DNA of 7,731 bases from positions 1 to 7,731 of the forward strand of contig CALFXA010000138.1 in NCBI GenBank assembly GCA_937928015.1. The letters are read 5' to 3'. Origin of the DNA: an uncultured Anaerolineales bacterium (lineage in GTDB: Bacteria > Chloroflexota > Anaerolineae > Anaerolineales > Villigracilaceae). Both the position numbers and the translations under genes were made by a program. This document shows, one piece after another, positions 1 to 6,609 of the stretch. The notes under the pieces were generated by a model. It was not told where the DNA came from. It worked only from the letters and a program-made list of their open reading frames with translations, and ran no database searches. The stretch's first letter is position 1, and each line of letters opens with the position of its first letter.

Positions 1-358
1 CCAAAGGAGTGTTCGGGAAACGCGCCGCATAGAAAGCCGCGAGCACCCCGGGCGGAATGGCAAACACGGCAGCCAGGAGCGTAATAATCACCGTTCCCTG
101 AATGGCATGCAGCACCCCTCCCCCACCCATGCCCAGCGGACGCGGTAGCTGGGTGAAGAAATCGAGGTTGATGGACTGGCCGCCCTTATAGATCACATAG
201 CCGACGATCCAAAACAGGGGAACCAGCGCCAGCAGGGTCATCAGGCCCGTCAGCGACAACATCACCGCGTTGACAATCTTCCGCCGCGGGGTGAGGGCCG
301 CCTGCTTCTCGGCGAGCAATTGCTGAAAGCGCCTGGTCGTTGCAGCGGTGGCGGTCAT
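1..358 (-). CDS. pstA: Phosphate ABC transporter permease PstA, N-terminal part (second pst operon, cut by window edge)
   Basis: The first 119 codons of a PstA permease; the rest lies beyond the left edge. I translated it from ATG 358, which overlaps the pstC stop by 4 bases (ATGA) and has a strong AGGAGG ribosome binding site at 371-366, 7 bases upstream. The product starts MTATAATTRRFQQ, has a first helix around residues 32-55 (MLSLTGLMTLLALVPLFWIV), then the loop FFTQLPRPLGMGGGGVLHAI, typical of PstA. A second helix follows (GTVIITLLAAVFAIPPGVLAAFY, about 88-110). The truncated frame has no stop inside the window. A pstB, and possibly phoU, would be expected next. It is the second PstA of the locus; its fragment and the C-terminal fragment at the right edge do not overlap, so similarity between them cannot be judged here. 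Confidence 0.92.
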   Translation of the reverse strand, partial: MTATAATTRRFQQLLAEKQAALTPRRKIVNAVMLSLTGLMTLLALVPLFWIVGYVIYKGGQSINLDFFTQLPRPLGMGGGGVLHAIQGTVIITLLAAVFAIPPGVLAAFYAARFPNTPL

Positions 359-1362
359 GCACGCGCCTCCTGCGGAGTCCGCCGCGCCACCCGCCAGACC
401 AGCAGACGGGCGACCATGTTCAGCAGCAGGGTCATAAAGAACAATACCAGACCGATCTCGACCAATGCCTGGGTGTGGAGTTTGGTCACCGCCTCGGCAA
501 ATTCATTGGCGATGACGCTGGCCATGGTATAGCCAGGCCGCAACAGGGACGGCGAACCCTCAATACTATTGCCGATGACCATGGTGACAGCCATCGTCTC
601 GCCCAGGGCGCGCCCCAGGCCCAGGATCACCGCGCCCAAAATGCCCGAAAGACCATAAGGCAACAGCACCTGCCAGATGGTCTCCCATTGGGTGGCACCC
701 AGCGCCAGGGAGGCCTCCCGCTGACTGGGCGGGATGGAGAGCAACACGTCGCGGGTGACAGCCGTAATGGTGGGAATAATCATGATGGTCAGGATGAAGG
801 CCGCCCCCAGACGCGAAGCGCCGCTCGGAGGGATGGGTCCCGTGAACAGGATGCTCAGCACAGGGGCTTTTCCAAGGGTCTCGAACAAGGCCTCACCCAC
901 GGGCGTCACCACCGCGGGCAAAAAGACGAAGATGCCCCACAGGCCGTAGACCACGCTGGGGATGGCGGCTAATAATTCCACCAGCCAGTTGAGGGGCATA
1001 CGGAGCCAGTCGGGGCATAACTCAGACATGAAGATGGCAATGCCGAGGCTGATCGGGATGGCCAGTACGATGGCCGCCAGAGCGGTGAGCAGCGTGCCAT
1101 AAATGAAGGGCCAGGCCTCGAACTTGTCATTGACCGGGTCCCAACGGGTGTCGAGCGAGGGTGTCAGAAAGCCCCAGCCAAAGGCGGCGCGGGCGTCAGC
1201 GGATTCGCGCCAGAGCATCCAGCCGATGGCAATCATCAACAGCATGACCAGCACGGACATGGCAATGATGATGGCCTGCCAGGGTTTGTCGCCGTGACGA
1301 ACGCTCCGCTGAAGGCGCCTGAGCCAATGCTGCTCAGGCAGAGGAACAATATGTTTGGTCAT
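355..1362 (-). CDS. pstC: Phosphate ABC transporter permease PstC
   Basis: Integral membrane permease of 335 residues, one half of the phosphate channel. It has a basic cytoplasmic N-terminus and about six membrane helices, the first near residues 34-53 (AIIIAMSVLVMLLMIAIGWML). The periplasmic loop after helix 1 contains FGWGFLTPSLDTRWDP, a PstC-type segment. The conserved coupling loop is GLGRALGETMAVTMVIGN, the PstC form of the EAA motif that contacts PstB. ATG 1362 was chosen: it gives MTKHIVPLPEQ and has GGAAGAG just upstream. An in-frame TTG at 1383 would add seven residues with no better signal. The gene follows pstS across a 147-base gap holding a hairpin, and its TGA overlaps the pstA ATG as ATGA, so PstC and PstA are translationally coupled. 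Confidence 0.94.
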   Translation of the reverse strand: MTKHIVPLPEQHWLRRLQRSVRHGDKPWQAIIIAMSVLVMLLMIAIGWMLWRESADARAAFGWGFLTPSLDTRWDPVNDKFEAWPFIYGTLLTALAAIVLAIPISLGIAIFMSELCPDWLRMPLNWLVELLAAIPSVVYGLWGIFVFLPAVVTPVGEALFETLGKAPVLSILFTGPIPPSGASRLGAAFILTIMIIPTITAVTRDVLLSIPPSQREASLALGATQWETIWQVLLPYGLSGILGAVILGLGRALGETMAVTMVIGNSIEGSPSLLRPGYTMASVIANEFAEAVTKLHTQALVEIGLVLFFMTLLLNMVARLLVWRVARRTPQEARA

Positions 1363-1457
1363 CGATCTCTTCCATTCCCACAACCCACATCACTTCGGCC
1401 GGCATGTAGTCCCGACAGGCTGGAAAAAGGGATGTGTCTTGTGGCAAAAACAGGGAG

Positions 1458-1487
1458 TGGAGGGCCCCGCCGAAGCGGGACCCTCCA
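1458..1487 (-). terminator. UUCG-capped hairpin between pstS and pstC (attenuator or mRNA stabiliser)
   Basis: On the minus strand TGGAGGGTCCCGC, loop TTCG, GCGGGGCCCTCCA form a 13-bp stem with one G-T wobble, closed by a UUCG tetraloop. A run of five T follows 7 bases after the stem. It starts 22 bases past the pstS stop, inside a 147-base gap before pstC. It could act as a partial terminator or protect the 3' end of pstS mRNA; either would raise PstS over PstC/PstA, as REP-type structures do in other operons that begin with a binding protein. The displaced T-run argues against full termination. Confidence 0.8.
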
Positions 1488-1509
1488 GGGACTGGGGGAG
1501 ATAGCGGGG

Positions 1510-2697
1510 TTATTTGAGTACGGGCGCGCCGTTGCAGGTCACTTCGCCGAACTTGGCGAACACCTGCTCGCGGACGGCGTCGGGCAGAACCGAGTAGCCC
1601 AGAGCGCCAGCGCGGGAGGTAGCGGAGGGATCGGTCAGGGCCCACTGCAGGAAGTTGAGCAGCTTCTCAGCCTTGACGCAGTCGGTCATGCTGGTGGTGT
1701 GCAGGATGATGTAGGTGTAGCCCACGATCGGATAGGAACCAGCGCCTTCGCCGTCCACGATGGTGGCGGTGAGCTTGTCGCTGAAAGCACTCGAGAAGTC
1801 GGCCATGGCGGAGGCCACGCTGTCGGCATTGGCGGTCACCTTCTGGCCCGCCTTGTTGATCAGGTCAGCAAAGGCCAGGTTGTTGGAGACGGCGTAGGAA
1901 AGTTCGACGTAACCGAGGGAGTTGGGGGTATTGATGACAGAGGCAGCCACACCCGCGTTGCCCTTGCCGCCCACACCATTGCCAGCCTTATCAACAGGCC
2001 ATTCGATGGAGGAGGCGCCACCGGCGGTCCAGTCCGCGCTGAAGGCGGTCAGGGCCTTGGTGAAGATTTCGGTCGTGCCAGAGCCATCGGAGCGATGCAC
2101 AGCGGTGATGGTCTCAGCGGGGAGGTAATCGGCCAGGTCGGGATTGAGCGCCACGATGGCGGGATCGTTCCACTTGGTGACCTTGGCATTGTAGATGTCG
2201 ACCAGGGTCTGGCGGTCGAGGATCAGCTTGGGGGCCTTGAAGTCGGCGGGATATTCCTTGGCGGGCGCGAAGTTATAGATCACGACCACGGCACCGGCCA
2301 GCATCGGGTACATCTGCAGATCCTTGCCCGAGGTGTATTCCTCGTCCTTCAGCAGGGAGTCGGAGCCGGCGAAATCGACGGTGCCATCGACGATGGCCTT
2401 CTTGCCGCCGCCCGAGCCGATGCCCTGGTAGTTGATGACCACAGCCGGGTCCACGTACGAGTAAGCATAGGTCCACTCGGTGTAAACGGGGAGCGGGAAA
2501 GTCGCGCCCGCGCCGTTGATCTGAACGGAGCCAGCGGGCAGTTCGGGCATGGAAGCGTCAAGGGTGGCGGTGACAACCTTCTCGACCACCTGGGTCTCGA
2601 CGACAGTGACGGGGGTGGCAGGCGTACCACCGCAGGCCGCAAGCAGGAAGCTCAACGCGACCAGAACGAAGAACACAGGGCGAACAAAACGGGTCAT
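1510..2697 (-). CDS. pstS: Phosphate-binding lipoprotein PstS
   Basis: Extracytoplasmic phosphate receptor of 395 residues that delivers phosphate to the PstC/PstA channel. It begins with a lipoprotein signal peptide: basic start (MTRFVRP), hydrophobic core and lipobox L-A-A-C ending at Cys22. A low-complexity Thr/Val/Glu linker (about 23-50) follows, of a style common in Chloroflexota lipoproteins. The binding domain shows the PstS landmarks INGAGATFPLPVYTEW, YQGIGSGGGKKAIVDG, VDFAGSDSLL and HRSDGSGTTEIFTKAL, which carry the phosphate-contacting Ser/Thr/Asp/Arg residues. NSLGYVELSYA and a C-terminal GYTYIILHT segment follow. AAAGGAG at 2713-2707 is a strong ribosome binding site 9 bases before ATG 2697. 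It is first in the pstS-pstC-pstA operon, behind a PHO-like promoter, and is separated from pstC by a stable hairpin that would keep PstS more abundant than the permeases. Identity is secure. Confidence 0.96.
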   Translation of the reverse strand: MTRFVRPVFFVLVALSFLLAACGGTPATPVTVVETQVVEKVVTATLDASMPELPAGSVQINGAGATFPLPVYTEWTYAYSYVDPAVVINYQGIGSGGGKKAIVDGTVDFAGSDSLLKDEEYTSGKDLQMYPMLAGAVVVIYNFAPAKEYPADFKAPKLILDRQTLVDIYNAKVTKWNDPAIVALNPDLADYLPAETITAVHRSDGSGTTEIFTKALTAFSADWTAGGASSIEWPVDKAGNGVGGKGNAGVAASVINTPNSLGYVELSYAVSNNLAFADLINKAGQKVTANADSVASAMADFSSAFSDKLTATIVDGEGAGSYPIVGYTYIILHTTSMTDCVKAEKLLNFLQWALTDPSATSRAGALGYSVLPDAVREQVFAKFGEVTCNGAPVLK

Positions 2698-2731
2698 TTC
2701 TTTTTTCTCCTTTGATTTATCTACGTGGCTG

Positions 2732-2785
2732 ATGTTATCAAGCGGCTTTTAAGAGCAAGGGAAGAGGCGGTTAACGTTCAGTTAA
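2732..2785 (-). promoter_or_regulatory. Putative PHO box and extended -10 promoter of the pstSCA operon
   Basis: On the minus strand four 11-base units run in register: TTAACTGAACG (2785-2775), TTAACCGCCTC (2774-2764), TTCCCTTGCTC (2763-2753) and TTAAAAGCCGC (2752-2742). Then TTGATAACAT carries the -10-like TAACAT (2737-2732, four of six matches) with TGn before it. The first two units are near copies of the phoB repeats (TTAACTGA then TTAAC). Induction of pstS by PhoB/PhoP at low phosphate is the standard pattern in bacteria; the sites here are inferred from sequence. Confidence 0.66.
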
Positions 2786-2825
2786 GGTAGGCTGGACATT
2801 TTTTGATATTCCCCATTAAATAAAC

Positions 2826-2852
2826 CTGCCCGCCAGGCCCAGTGGCGGGCAG
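2826..2852 (-). terminator. Hairpin after surE, probable terminator
   Basis: A perfect 10-bp inverted repeat (CTGCCCGCCA / TGGCGGGCAG) with a 7-base loop lies 39 bases past the surE stop. On the minus strand it is followed by GTTTATTTAAT, a T-rich but interrupted tail, so termination is likely though less certain than at 3798-3821. The other strand also carries TCCCCTTTT after the stem, so it could work in both directions. Confidence 0.75.
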
Positions 2853-2891
2853 TCCCCTTTTCAGGAGAAGAGAAGGAGGAGAAACCTGTCG

Positions 2892-3713
2892 CTACTTTTC
2901 TGCTTGTACGGCTTCCAGCAGCGTGGATTCCAAAGAGGAGGTGTCGTCCCAGGTCCAGGTGTTCAGATCGGTCAGGGCGCGGAAGGCGGTCAGGTCCAGT
3001 TGCATGGGCGTGACCGAGACAAAGCCCTCGGCCAGCGCACCCACGTCAGTGCCGCGCTCGGGGACACCGGTCGGCGCGTCGCCGCCGATCCAATAATACG
3101 GGCGATTGCGCGGGTCCACGCGCTCGTCGAGGCGGCTGTGATACACGCGCAATCCCTGACGGGTGAGCATGATGCCGCGGATCTTTTCGGCGGGCAGGAA
3201 CGGCACGTTGACGTTCAACAGGATCTCCTGCGGAAGGTCGTTCTCGATCACCTGGCGGACTACCTTGCCCGCCGCCCGCGCCGCCGGGGAATAATCCACT
3301 TCGCCGATGTGTCCTTCGACGGCTTCGAGTGACACCGCCACTCCAGGCACGCCCATGATGACCGCCTCCATGGCGGCCGTCACCGTGCCAGAATAGGTCA
3401 CGTCGTGACCGAGATTCGCACCCACGTTGATGCCCGAGACCACCAGGTCAATCGGTTCCTTGAAGTAACCCAGCGTAGCCAGCGCCACGCAATCGGACGG
3501 CGCGCCGTCGCTGGCGAAGGCCTGCGTGCCGTCGGCCAAACGGAATTCACGGACGCGCAAGGCGCGGTCCAGGGTTTTGACATGTCCGCCGCCCGACCAA
3601 TTGCGGTCGGGAGCCAGGATGCTTACCTTGCCGAACTTGCGCATTTCCTGCGCCAGGGCCAACAGCCCGGGCGCCAATACCCCATCGTCATTTGTTACCA
3701 GAATGTGTTTCAT
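2892..3713 (-). CDS. surE: 5'/3'-nucleotidase SurE
   Basis: Metal-dependent phosphatase of 273 residues that removes phosphate from nucleoside monophosphates (EC 3.1.3.5 family); some members also cut short polyphosphate. The N-terminal motif ILVTNDDG carries the metal ligands Asp9 and Asp10; Ser40 in NWSGGGH and Asn96 in SGINVGANLGHDVTYSGTV complete the known SurE metal site. The length is at the usual 250-270 or slightly above. ATG 3713 was chosen because the protein then starts MKHILVTNDDG like other SurE proteins and a GGAAAAG purine run precedes it. An in-frame ATG at 3725 would add MEKK but has no ribosome binding site. The gene stands alone between two hairpins, with a PHO-like promoter. 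In proteobacteria surE usually sits with pcm and rpoS, so its place inside a pst/pho island suggests a phosphate-scavenging role here (inference). No signal peptide is seen, so the enzyme is cytoplasmic. Confidence 0.93.
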   Translation of the reverse strand: MKHILVTNDDGVLAPGLLALAQEMRKFGKVSILAPDRNWSGGGHVKTLDRALRVREFRLADGTQAFASDGAPSDCVALATLGYFKEPIDLVVSGINVGANLGHDVTYSGTVTAAMEAVIMGVPGVAVSLEAVEGHIGEVDYSPAARAAGKVVRQVIENDLPQEILLNVNVPFLPAEKIRGIMLTRQGLRVYHSRLDERVDPRNRPYYWIGGDAPTGVPERGTDVGALAEGFVSVTPMQLDLTAFRALTDLNTWTWDDTSSLESTLLEAVQAEK

Positions 3714-3733
3714 TTTCTTTTCCATACCGTGTC

Positions 3734-3787
3734 ATCATATCAAGGCAGGTTTAAGGGGAGTGCAAGAACGGGTTAACAACTCGTAAA
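3734..3787 (-). promoter_or_regulatory. Putative PHO box and extended -10 promoter of surE
   Basis: On the minus strand four successive 11-base units each begin with TT: TTTACGAGTTG (3787-3777), TTAACCCGTTC (3776-3766), TTGCACTCCCC (3765-3755) and TTAAACCTGCC (3754-3744). Then TTGATATGAT contains TATGAT (3739-3734, five of six -10 matches) with an upstream TGn. The layout lines up base for base with the pstS upstream region, including the shared TTGATA. TTGCAC inside unit 3 could also serve as a -35, but its distance to TATGAT is 20 bases, which favours activator-dependent use. Confidence 0.6.
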
Positions 3788-3797
3788 GGTTGAGGAT

Positions 3798-3821
3798 AAA
3801 AAAAGCCCCGAAGACCGGGGC
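3798..3821 (-). terminator. Intrinsic terminator after the microprotein gene
   Basis: On the minus strand GCCCCG, loop GTCTT, CGGGGC, then seven T residues: a classical strong rho-independent terminator. No other terminator lies between phoB and this point, so it probably ends both the phoB operon read-through transcript and the short microprotein transcript. It sits 10 bases before the first repeat of the surE promoter and insulates it. Confidence 0.93.
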
Positions 3822-3833
3822 AGCGATGAGGCA

Positions 3834-3926
3834 TCATTTCTGAGTGCGCAGATAATCGCGCCGCTTCTGCCAGACGTCCACGCCGACCACGATCACCCAG
3901 GCTAGAAAAAGAACAGTTAGAAACAT
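3834..3926 (-). CDS. 30-residue single-pass membrane microprotein (undescribed)
   Basis: A 31-codon open frame from ATG 3926 to TGA 3836-3834. The product has a hydrophobic stretch at residues 2-18 (MFLTVLFLAWVIVVGV to the first Asp-Val-Trp) followed by a basic, polar tail (QKRRDYLRTQK). This is typical of a one-helix membrane protein with N-out/C-in topology by the positive-inside rule. The start has a strong Shine-Dalgarno, AAGGAG at 3939-3934, with 7 bases to the ATG. The gene follows phoR by 81 bases, has a promoter-like region of the PHO type just upstream, and is closed by an intrinsic terminator 12 bases after its stop. I do not recognise a family. Small one-helix proteins often bind and tune larger membrane proteins, so a kinase or Pst permease partner is plausible but is inference. 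Alternatively, the roughly 140-base transcript could act as a small RNA. Confidence 0.65.
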   Translation of the reverse strand: MFLTVLFLAWVIVVGVDVWQKRRDYLRTQK

Positions 3927-3945
3927 GGCATCACTCCTTGCCCCC

Positions 3946-3999
3946 ATCTTACCGCGCAACGACCAAAGCGGACTTAAGAACCAGTTATCAAACAGTAAA
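3946..3999 (-). promoter_or_regulatory. Putative PHO-like promoter of the 30-codon microprotein gene
   Basis: On the minus strand, starting 8 bases after the phoR stop, come 11-base units TTTACTGTTTG (3999-3989), ATAACTGGTTC (3988-3978) and TTAAGTCCGCT (3977-3967). Fifteen bases later is TAAGAT (3951-3946), four of six matches to a -10. The spacing is the same as at surE and pstS, but the repeats are less perfect and there is no TGn element. The predicted transcript would start around 3940-3938, at the Shine-Dalgarno of the small gene. The evidence is the shared register with the other sites; alone it would be weak. Confidence 0.45.
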
Positions 4000-4007
4000 C
4001 AATTTTG

Positions 4008-5225
4008 TCAGGCCAGCGGGATCGTAAAAAAGAACGAACTGCCTTCCCCCTGACGACTCTCGGCCCAAATCTTTCCGCCGTGCGCCTCGACGATATGCCG
4101 CGCAATGGATAATCCCAGCCCGGTGCCGCCGCCCGAGCGCGAACGGTCGGATTTGTAGAAGCGCTCGAAGATGCGCGACAGGTCGTCGGCGGAGATGCCC
4201 ACGCCCGTATCCCGCACGACGAAACAAACCGCCCCTTCGGCGGGTTCCGCCAAAAGGGCCACCTCTCCCCCGGGCCGCGTGAACTTGACCGCGTTGTGAA
4301 TCAGGTTGACCAGCACCTGCTCCAGCCGCGCCTGGTCCGCGCGGACCTTCGGCAGGTCGGGCGAACAATCCACGCGCAGGGAGAGTCCCGCGCGCTCGGC
4401 CTGCAGACGCATCCGCTCGGCGGCCGAGGAAAGCAGATCGTAGGCGGGAACAGGCTGAAGGTTCAGGGCCACCTGCCCCGACTCGATGCGCGAGAGTTCA
4501 AGCAGCTCGGCCACCATCTGGGTCAGGGCGTCCGTTTCCACGGAAATCTGGTCGACAAAACGACGAGCGGCGGGCGGGTCTTCCAGCGCCCCATCCTGCA
4601 AGGTCTCGGTCAACGCGCGCAGGGAAGCCAGCGGGGTGCGCAACTCGTGTGAAAGGTTGCTGATGAAATCACGCCGGACGGTCTCAAGGCGGCGCAGACG
4701 GGTGAGGTCCTGCACGAGCAGCAGGCTGCCGCCGCGCGTATAACGGTCGGGAATCACGATGAGTTGCAGGAATTGTTTTCGCGCGGGAAGCTCGACGGAG
4801 TCGCTTTGCAGTTCACTGTTCTGCTGACTGCGCTGCCAGGTCTGGATGAGTTGATGATGGCGCAGGGTCTCGGTCACCGAACGACCCAGCAGATTCTCGC
4901 CGAAGAGCCGTTCGGCGGCGGGATTGGCAAACTGGATGCGGCCATCGGCATCGACGATGAGCACACCATCGGTCAATTGATCGAGGATGGCGGATAGCTT
5001 GGCGTGTTCGATATTGAGGGAATACAGTTGGAGTTGGACAGCGGAGAGCCGCGCACTGAGGGCGCTGGCCAGGTCACCGAGTTCGCTGGCAGACTCGGTC
5101 GGGTCTTCCTTGCGGCGAATCTGCTCGGCCATCGCACGGATGTCACGTCGCAGGGCAAGGTATCGCCAGGCCAAGAGGCCACATGCAACGAGCAAAACCG
5201 TGATGATAAATAGGGACCAGGTCAT
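4008..5225 (-). CDS. phoR: PhoR-type sensor histidine kinase with PAS domain
   Basis: Membrane-anchored kinase of 405 residues that would phosphorylate the PhoB-like regulator when phosphate is low and dephosphorylate it when phosphate is plentiful. Order of parts: one membrane helix (about 4-25), a polar, possibly coiled linker (about 26-75), a PAS domain (about 76-175, including TDGVLIVDADGRIQFANPAAERLFG), the HisKA dimerisation helix with phosphoacceptor His193 in NLSHELRTPLASL, then a HATPase domain. The last shows an N box (NLIHNAVKFT), G1 box (DTGVGIS), F box (IFERFYKSD) and G2 box (GGGTGLGLSIARHIVEAHGGKIW). The PAS-HisKA-HATPase order and size match PhoR (E. coli PhoR is about 430 residues). 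There is no extracytoplasmic sensor domain, so the signal must come from inside the cell or through partners such as Pst/PhoU. The gene overlaps the upstream membrane gene by 4 bases (ATGA) and has no obvious ribosome binding site, which indicates translational coupling. Confidence 0.9.
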   Translation of the reverse strand: MTWSLFIITVLLVACGLLAWRYLALRRDIRAMAEQIRRKEDPTESASELGDLASALSARLSAVQLQLYSLNIEHAKLSAILDQLTDGVLIVDADGRIQFANPAAERLFGENLLGRSVTETLRHHQLIQTWQRSQQNSELQSDSVELPARKQFLQLIVIPDRYTRGGSLLLVQDLTRLRRLETVRRDFISNLSHELRTPLASLRALTETLQDGALEDPPAARRFVDQISVETDALTQMVAELLELSRIESGQVALNLQPVPAYDLLSSAAERMRLQAERAGLSLRVDCSPDLPKVRADQARLEQVLVNLIHNAVKFTRPGGEVALLAEPAEGAVCFVVRDTGVGISADDLSRIFERFYKSDRSRSGGGTGLGLSIARHIVEAHGGKIWAESRQGEGSSFFFTIPLA

Positions 5226-5839
5226 GCTTGGAATTTCAAGAATTTGTAGGTGAAACGGACGGAGGCAAGAGTCAGGAACCAGTTGAGCAGCAAAAGCGCC
5301 GCGCCTCCCGCCGCGATCAGGCCAATGACCATGCCGCGTGTCACGTCAAAGGGCAGGGCTAGCATCCCTTGCAAGTTGGCCTCGGTAAAGGGGTCCGCCA
5401 GCGCGATTATGGCGGAAGCCGCGCAAATCAACGCGAGAACAAAGGTAGTAAATTCTGATGCACGGATTGAGACTACGCGCAATTTCATTTCGTCCGCATG
5501 TTGAGATGCCAGCCTGCTGCCCAGGATGAATCCCGCGGGCAGCGCCAATCCGAGGTTAAAGACGGGCACTCCCATGAAAAATCCGAAGAGGCCGACCGAG
5601 TAGAAAACGAACACCACTACCCAGAACGGAACCCCGAGCGCGTCTGCGCCGTTGAGCCACTTTTTCAGGAGCGGGAAATCCAACAACAGGCCGAGCAGCA
5701 GACCAAACAATGCACCCAGGATAACCCAGGCTTCGGGCAGGAGAGCGTAGGCCAGCCACCAACCAGCCAAGAGGAAGGCCAGGGGCATAAGCGGAGCTAG
5801 AATCAGACCAAGAATGGAACGTTCCAGTTTTGTTTTCAT
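5222..5839 (-). CDS. Six-helix membrane protein of unknown family, encoded between phoB and phoR
   Basis: I do not recognise this 205-residue protein. It is strongly hydrophobic, with about six predicted membrane helices near residues 9-33, 38-53, 70-90, 92-110, 130-147 and 168-192. A short polar segment (SQHADEMKLR, 112-121) separates helices 4 and 5, and the C-terminus is short and basic. No enzyme or transporter motif was seen. ATG 5839 was chosen because the protein then starts MKTKLERS just before the first helix; an in-frame TTG at 5869 would add 10 residues. The start is weakly supported because no clear Shine-Dalgarno precedes it. Its stop overlaps the kinase start as ATGA, so the two are probably made in a fixed ratio, and it follows phoB by 51 bases. 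By inference it could be a membrane partner of the kinase, which has only one membrane helix of its own. It could equally be an unrelated passenger. Confidence 0.75.
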   Translation of the reverse strand: MKTKLERSILGLILAPLMPLAFLLAGWWLAYALLPEAWVILGALFGLLLGLLLDFPLLKKWLNGADALGVPFWVVVFVFYSVGLFGFFMGVPVFNLGLALPAGFILGSRLASQHADEMKLRVVSIRASEFTTFVLALICAASAIIALADPFTEANLQGMLALPFDVTRGMVIGLIAAGGAALLLLNWFLTLASVRFTYKFLKFQA

Positions 5840-5890
5840 GGGTTTATTTTGCCCGTATGGAACTCTCAAGGGCTTGCGATTCCTATCGAA

Positions 5891-6601
5891 TCACCCCTCG
5901 AAGCGGTAGCCGCCGCCGCGCACGGTGACGATGCGCGTGGGGTTTCCCGAGTCGGCTTCGATCTTCTGACGCAGCCAGCGCACATGCACATCCACGGTGC
6001 GGCTGTCGCCGATGAAATCCCAGCCCCAGACGCGCTCCAGGATGAACTCGCGCGAAAGCATCTGTCCGCGATGTTCCGCGAAGAACAGCAGCAGTTGATA
6101 TTCCTGCGGTTTGAGCTGCAGCGGCGTGCCGTTGAGGGTCACCTCGCGGCGGGTGCGGTTGACGGCCAGGTTGCCGAAGGTCAACACATCCTGCGTGGAG
6201 GATTCAGGCGCACGCTTCTGCAACTCGTCCTCGATCAGACGGGCACGGCGCAACTGCGCCTTGACACGCGCCATCAACTCACGCATCGAGAAAGGTTTGG
6301 TGAGGTAATCGTCCGCGCCGACCTCCAGGCCGACCACGCGGTCGATCTCGTCGTCGCGGGCAGTGAGCATGAGGATGGGCGTGCTCATCTCCCTGCGCAG
6401 AATGCGCGTGACCTCGAAGCCGTCCAACTCGGGCAGCATCAGGTCGAGCACGATCAGGTCGGGCTTCACGCGGCGGGCGGACTCCAAGGCCAGGCGTCCA
6501 TCGCCGACGGCCTCCACCTCGTACCCCTCTTTTTTCAGGTTATAGGCCAGCGTTTCACGCAGGGCGGTTTCATCTTCGACTACAAGAACGATTTCTGTCA
6601 T
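5891..6601 (-). CDS. phoB: PhoB/PhoP-type response regulator (OmpR family)
   Basis: DNA-binding response regulator of 236 residues that would activate phosphate-starvation genes when phosphorylated by the neighbouring kinase. The receiver domain (about 1-120) has the acidic pair Glu9/Asp10, phosphoacceptor Asp53 in [11 protein letters not shown], the switch residue Thr80 (MLTARDD) and Lys102 in LTKPF. The C-terminal part (about 139-236) is an OmpR-type winged helix, recognisable from the [12 protein letters not shown] segment, the recognition-helix region [16 protein letters not shown] and the closing hairpin [11 protein letters not shown]. It is first in an operon with a membrane protein and a PAS kinase, between two pst operons, which supports a Pho role over other OmpR-family roles. 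There is no Shine-Dalgarno before ATG 6601, and the promoter -10 ends 8 bases upstream, so the mRNA may be leaderless. The symbol is given by family and context; phoP is the name used for the same role in Gram-positive bacteria. Confidence 0.9.
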   Translation of the reverse strand: MTEIVLVVEDETALRETLAYNLKKEGYEVEAVGDGRLALESARRVKPDLIVLDLMLPELDGFEVTRILRREMSTPILMLTARDDEIDRVVGLEVGADDYLTKPFSMRELMARVKAQLRRARLIEDELQKRAPESSTQDVLTFGNLAVNRTRREVTLNGTPLQLKPQEYQLLLFFAEHRGQMLSREFILERVWGWDFIGDSRTVDVHVRWLRQKIEADSGNPTRIVTVRGGGYRFEG

Positions 6602-6609
6602 TTGTTAAC

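Noticed and set aside
340..972. A 210-codon plus-strand frame opposite pstC
   Set aside because: Low-complexity Gln/Gly/His/Arg product antisense to pstC; a composition shadow.
1334..1645. A 103-codon minus-strand frame across the pstS end and the pstS-pstC gap
   Set aside because: It overlaps pstS in another frame and runs through the hairpin. The product is Arg/Ser-rich with no motif, and pstC has a better supported start inside it.
1294..2715. A 473-codon open frame on the plus strand opposite pstS
   Set aside because: It is antisense to a secure PstS gene. The product is Gly/Val/Asp/His-rich with no recognisable domain, as expected for the mirror of a GC-rich gene.
5840..5890. Possible promoter or hairpin between phoB and the membrane gene (GATTC GATAG GAATC on the minus strand)
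   Set aside because: Only a 5-bp stem with no T-run, and no convincing -35/-10 pair or TTAAC repeats. It is best read as an ordinary intra-operon spacer.
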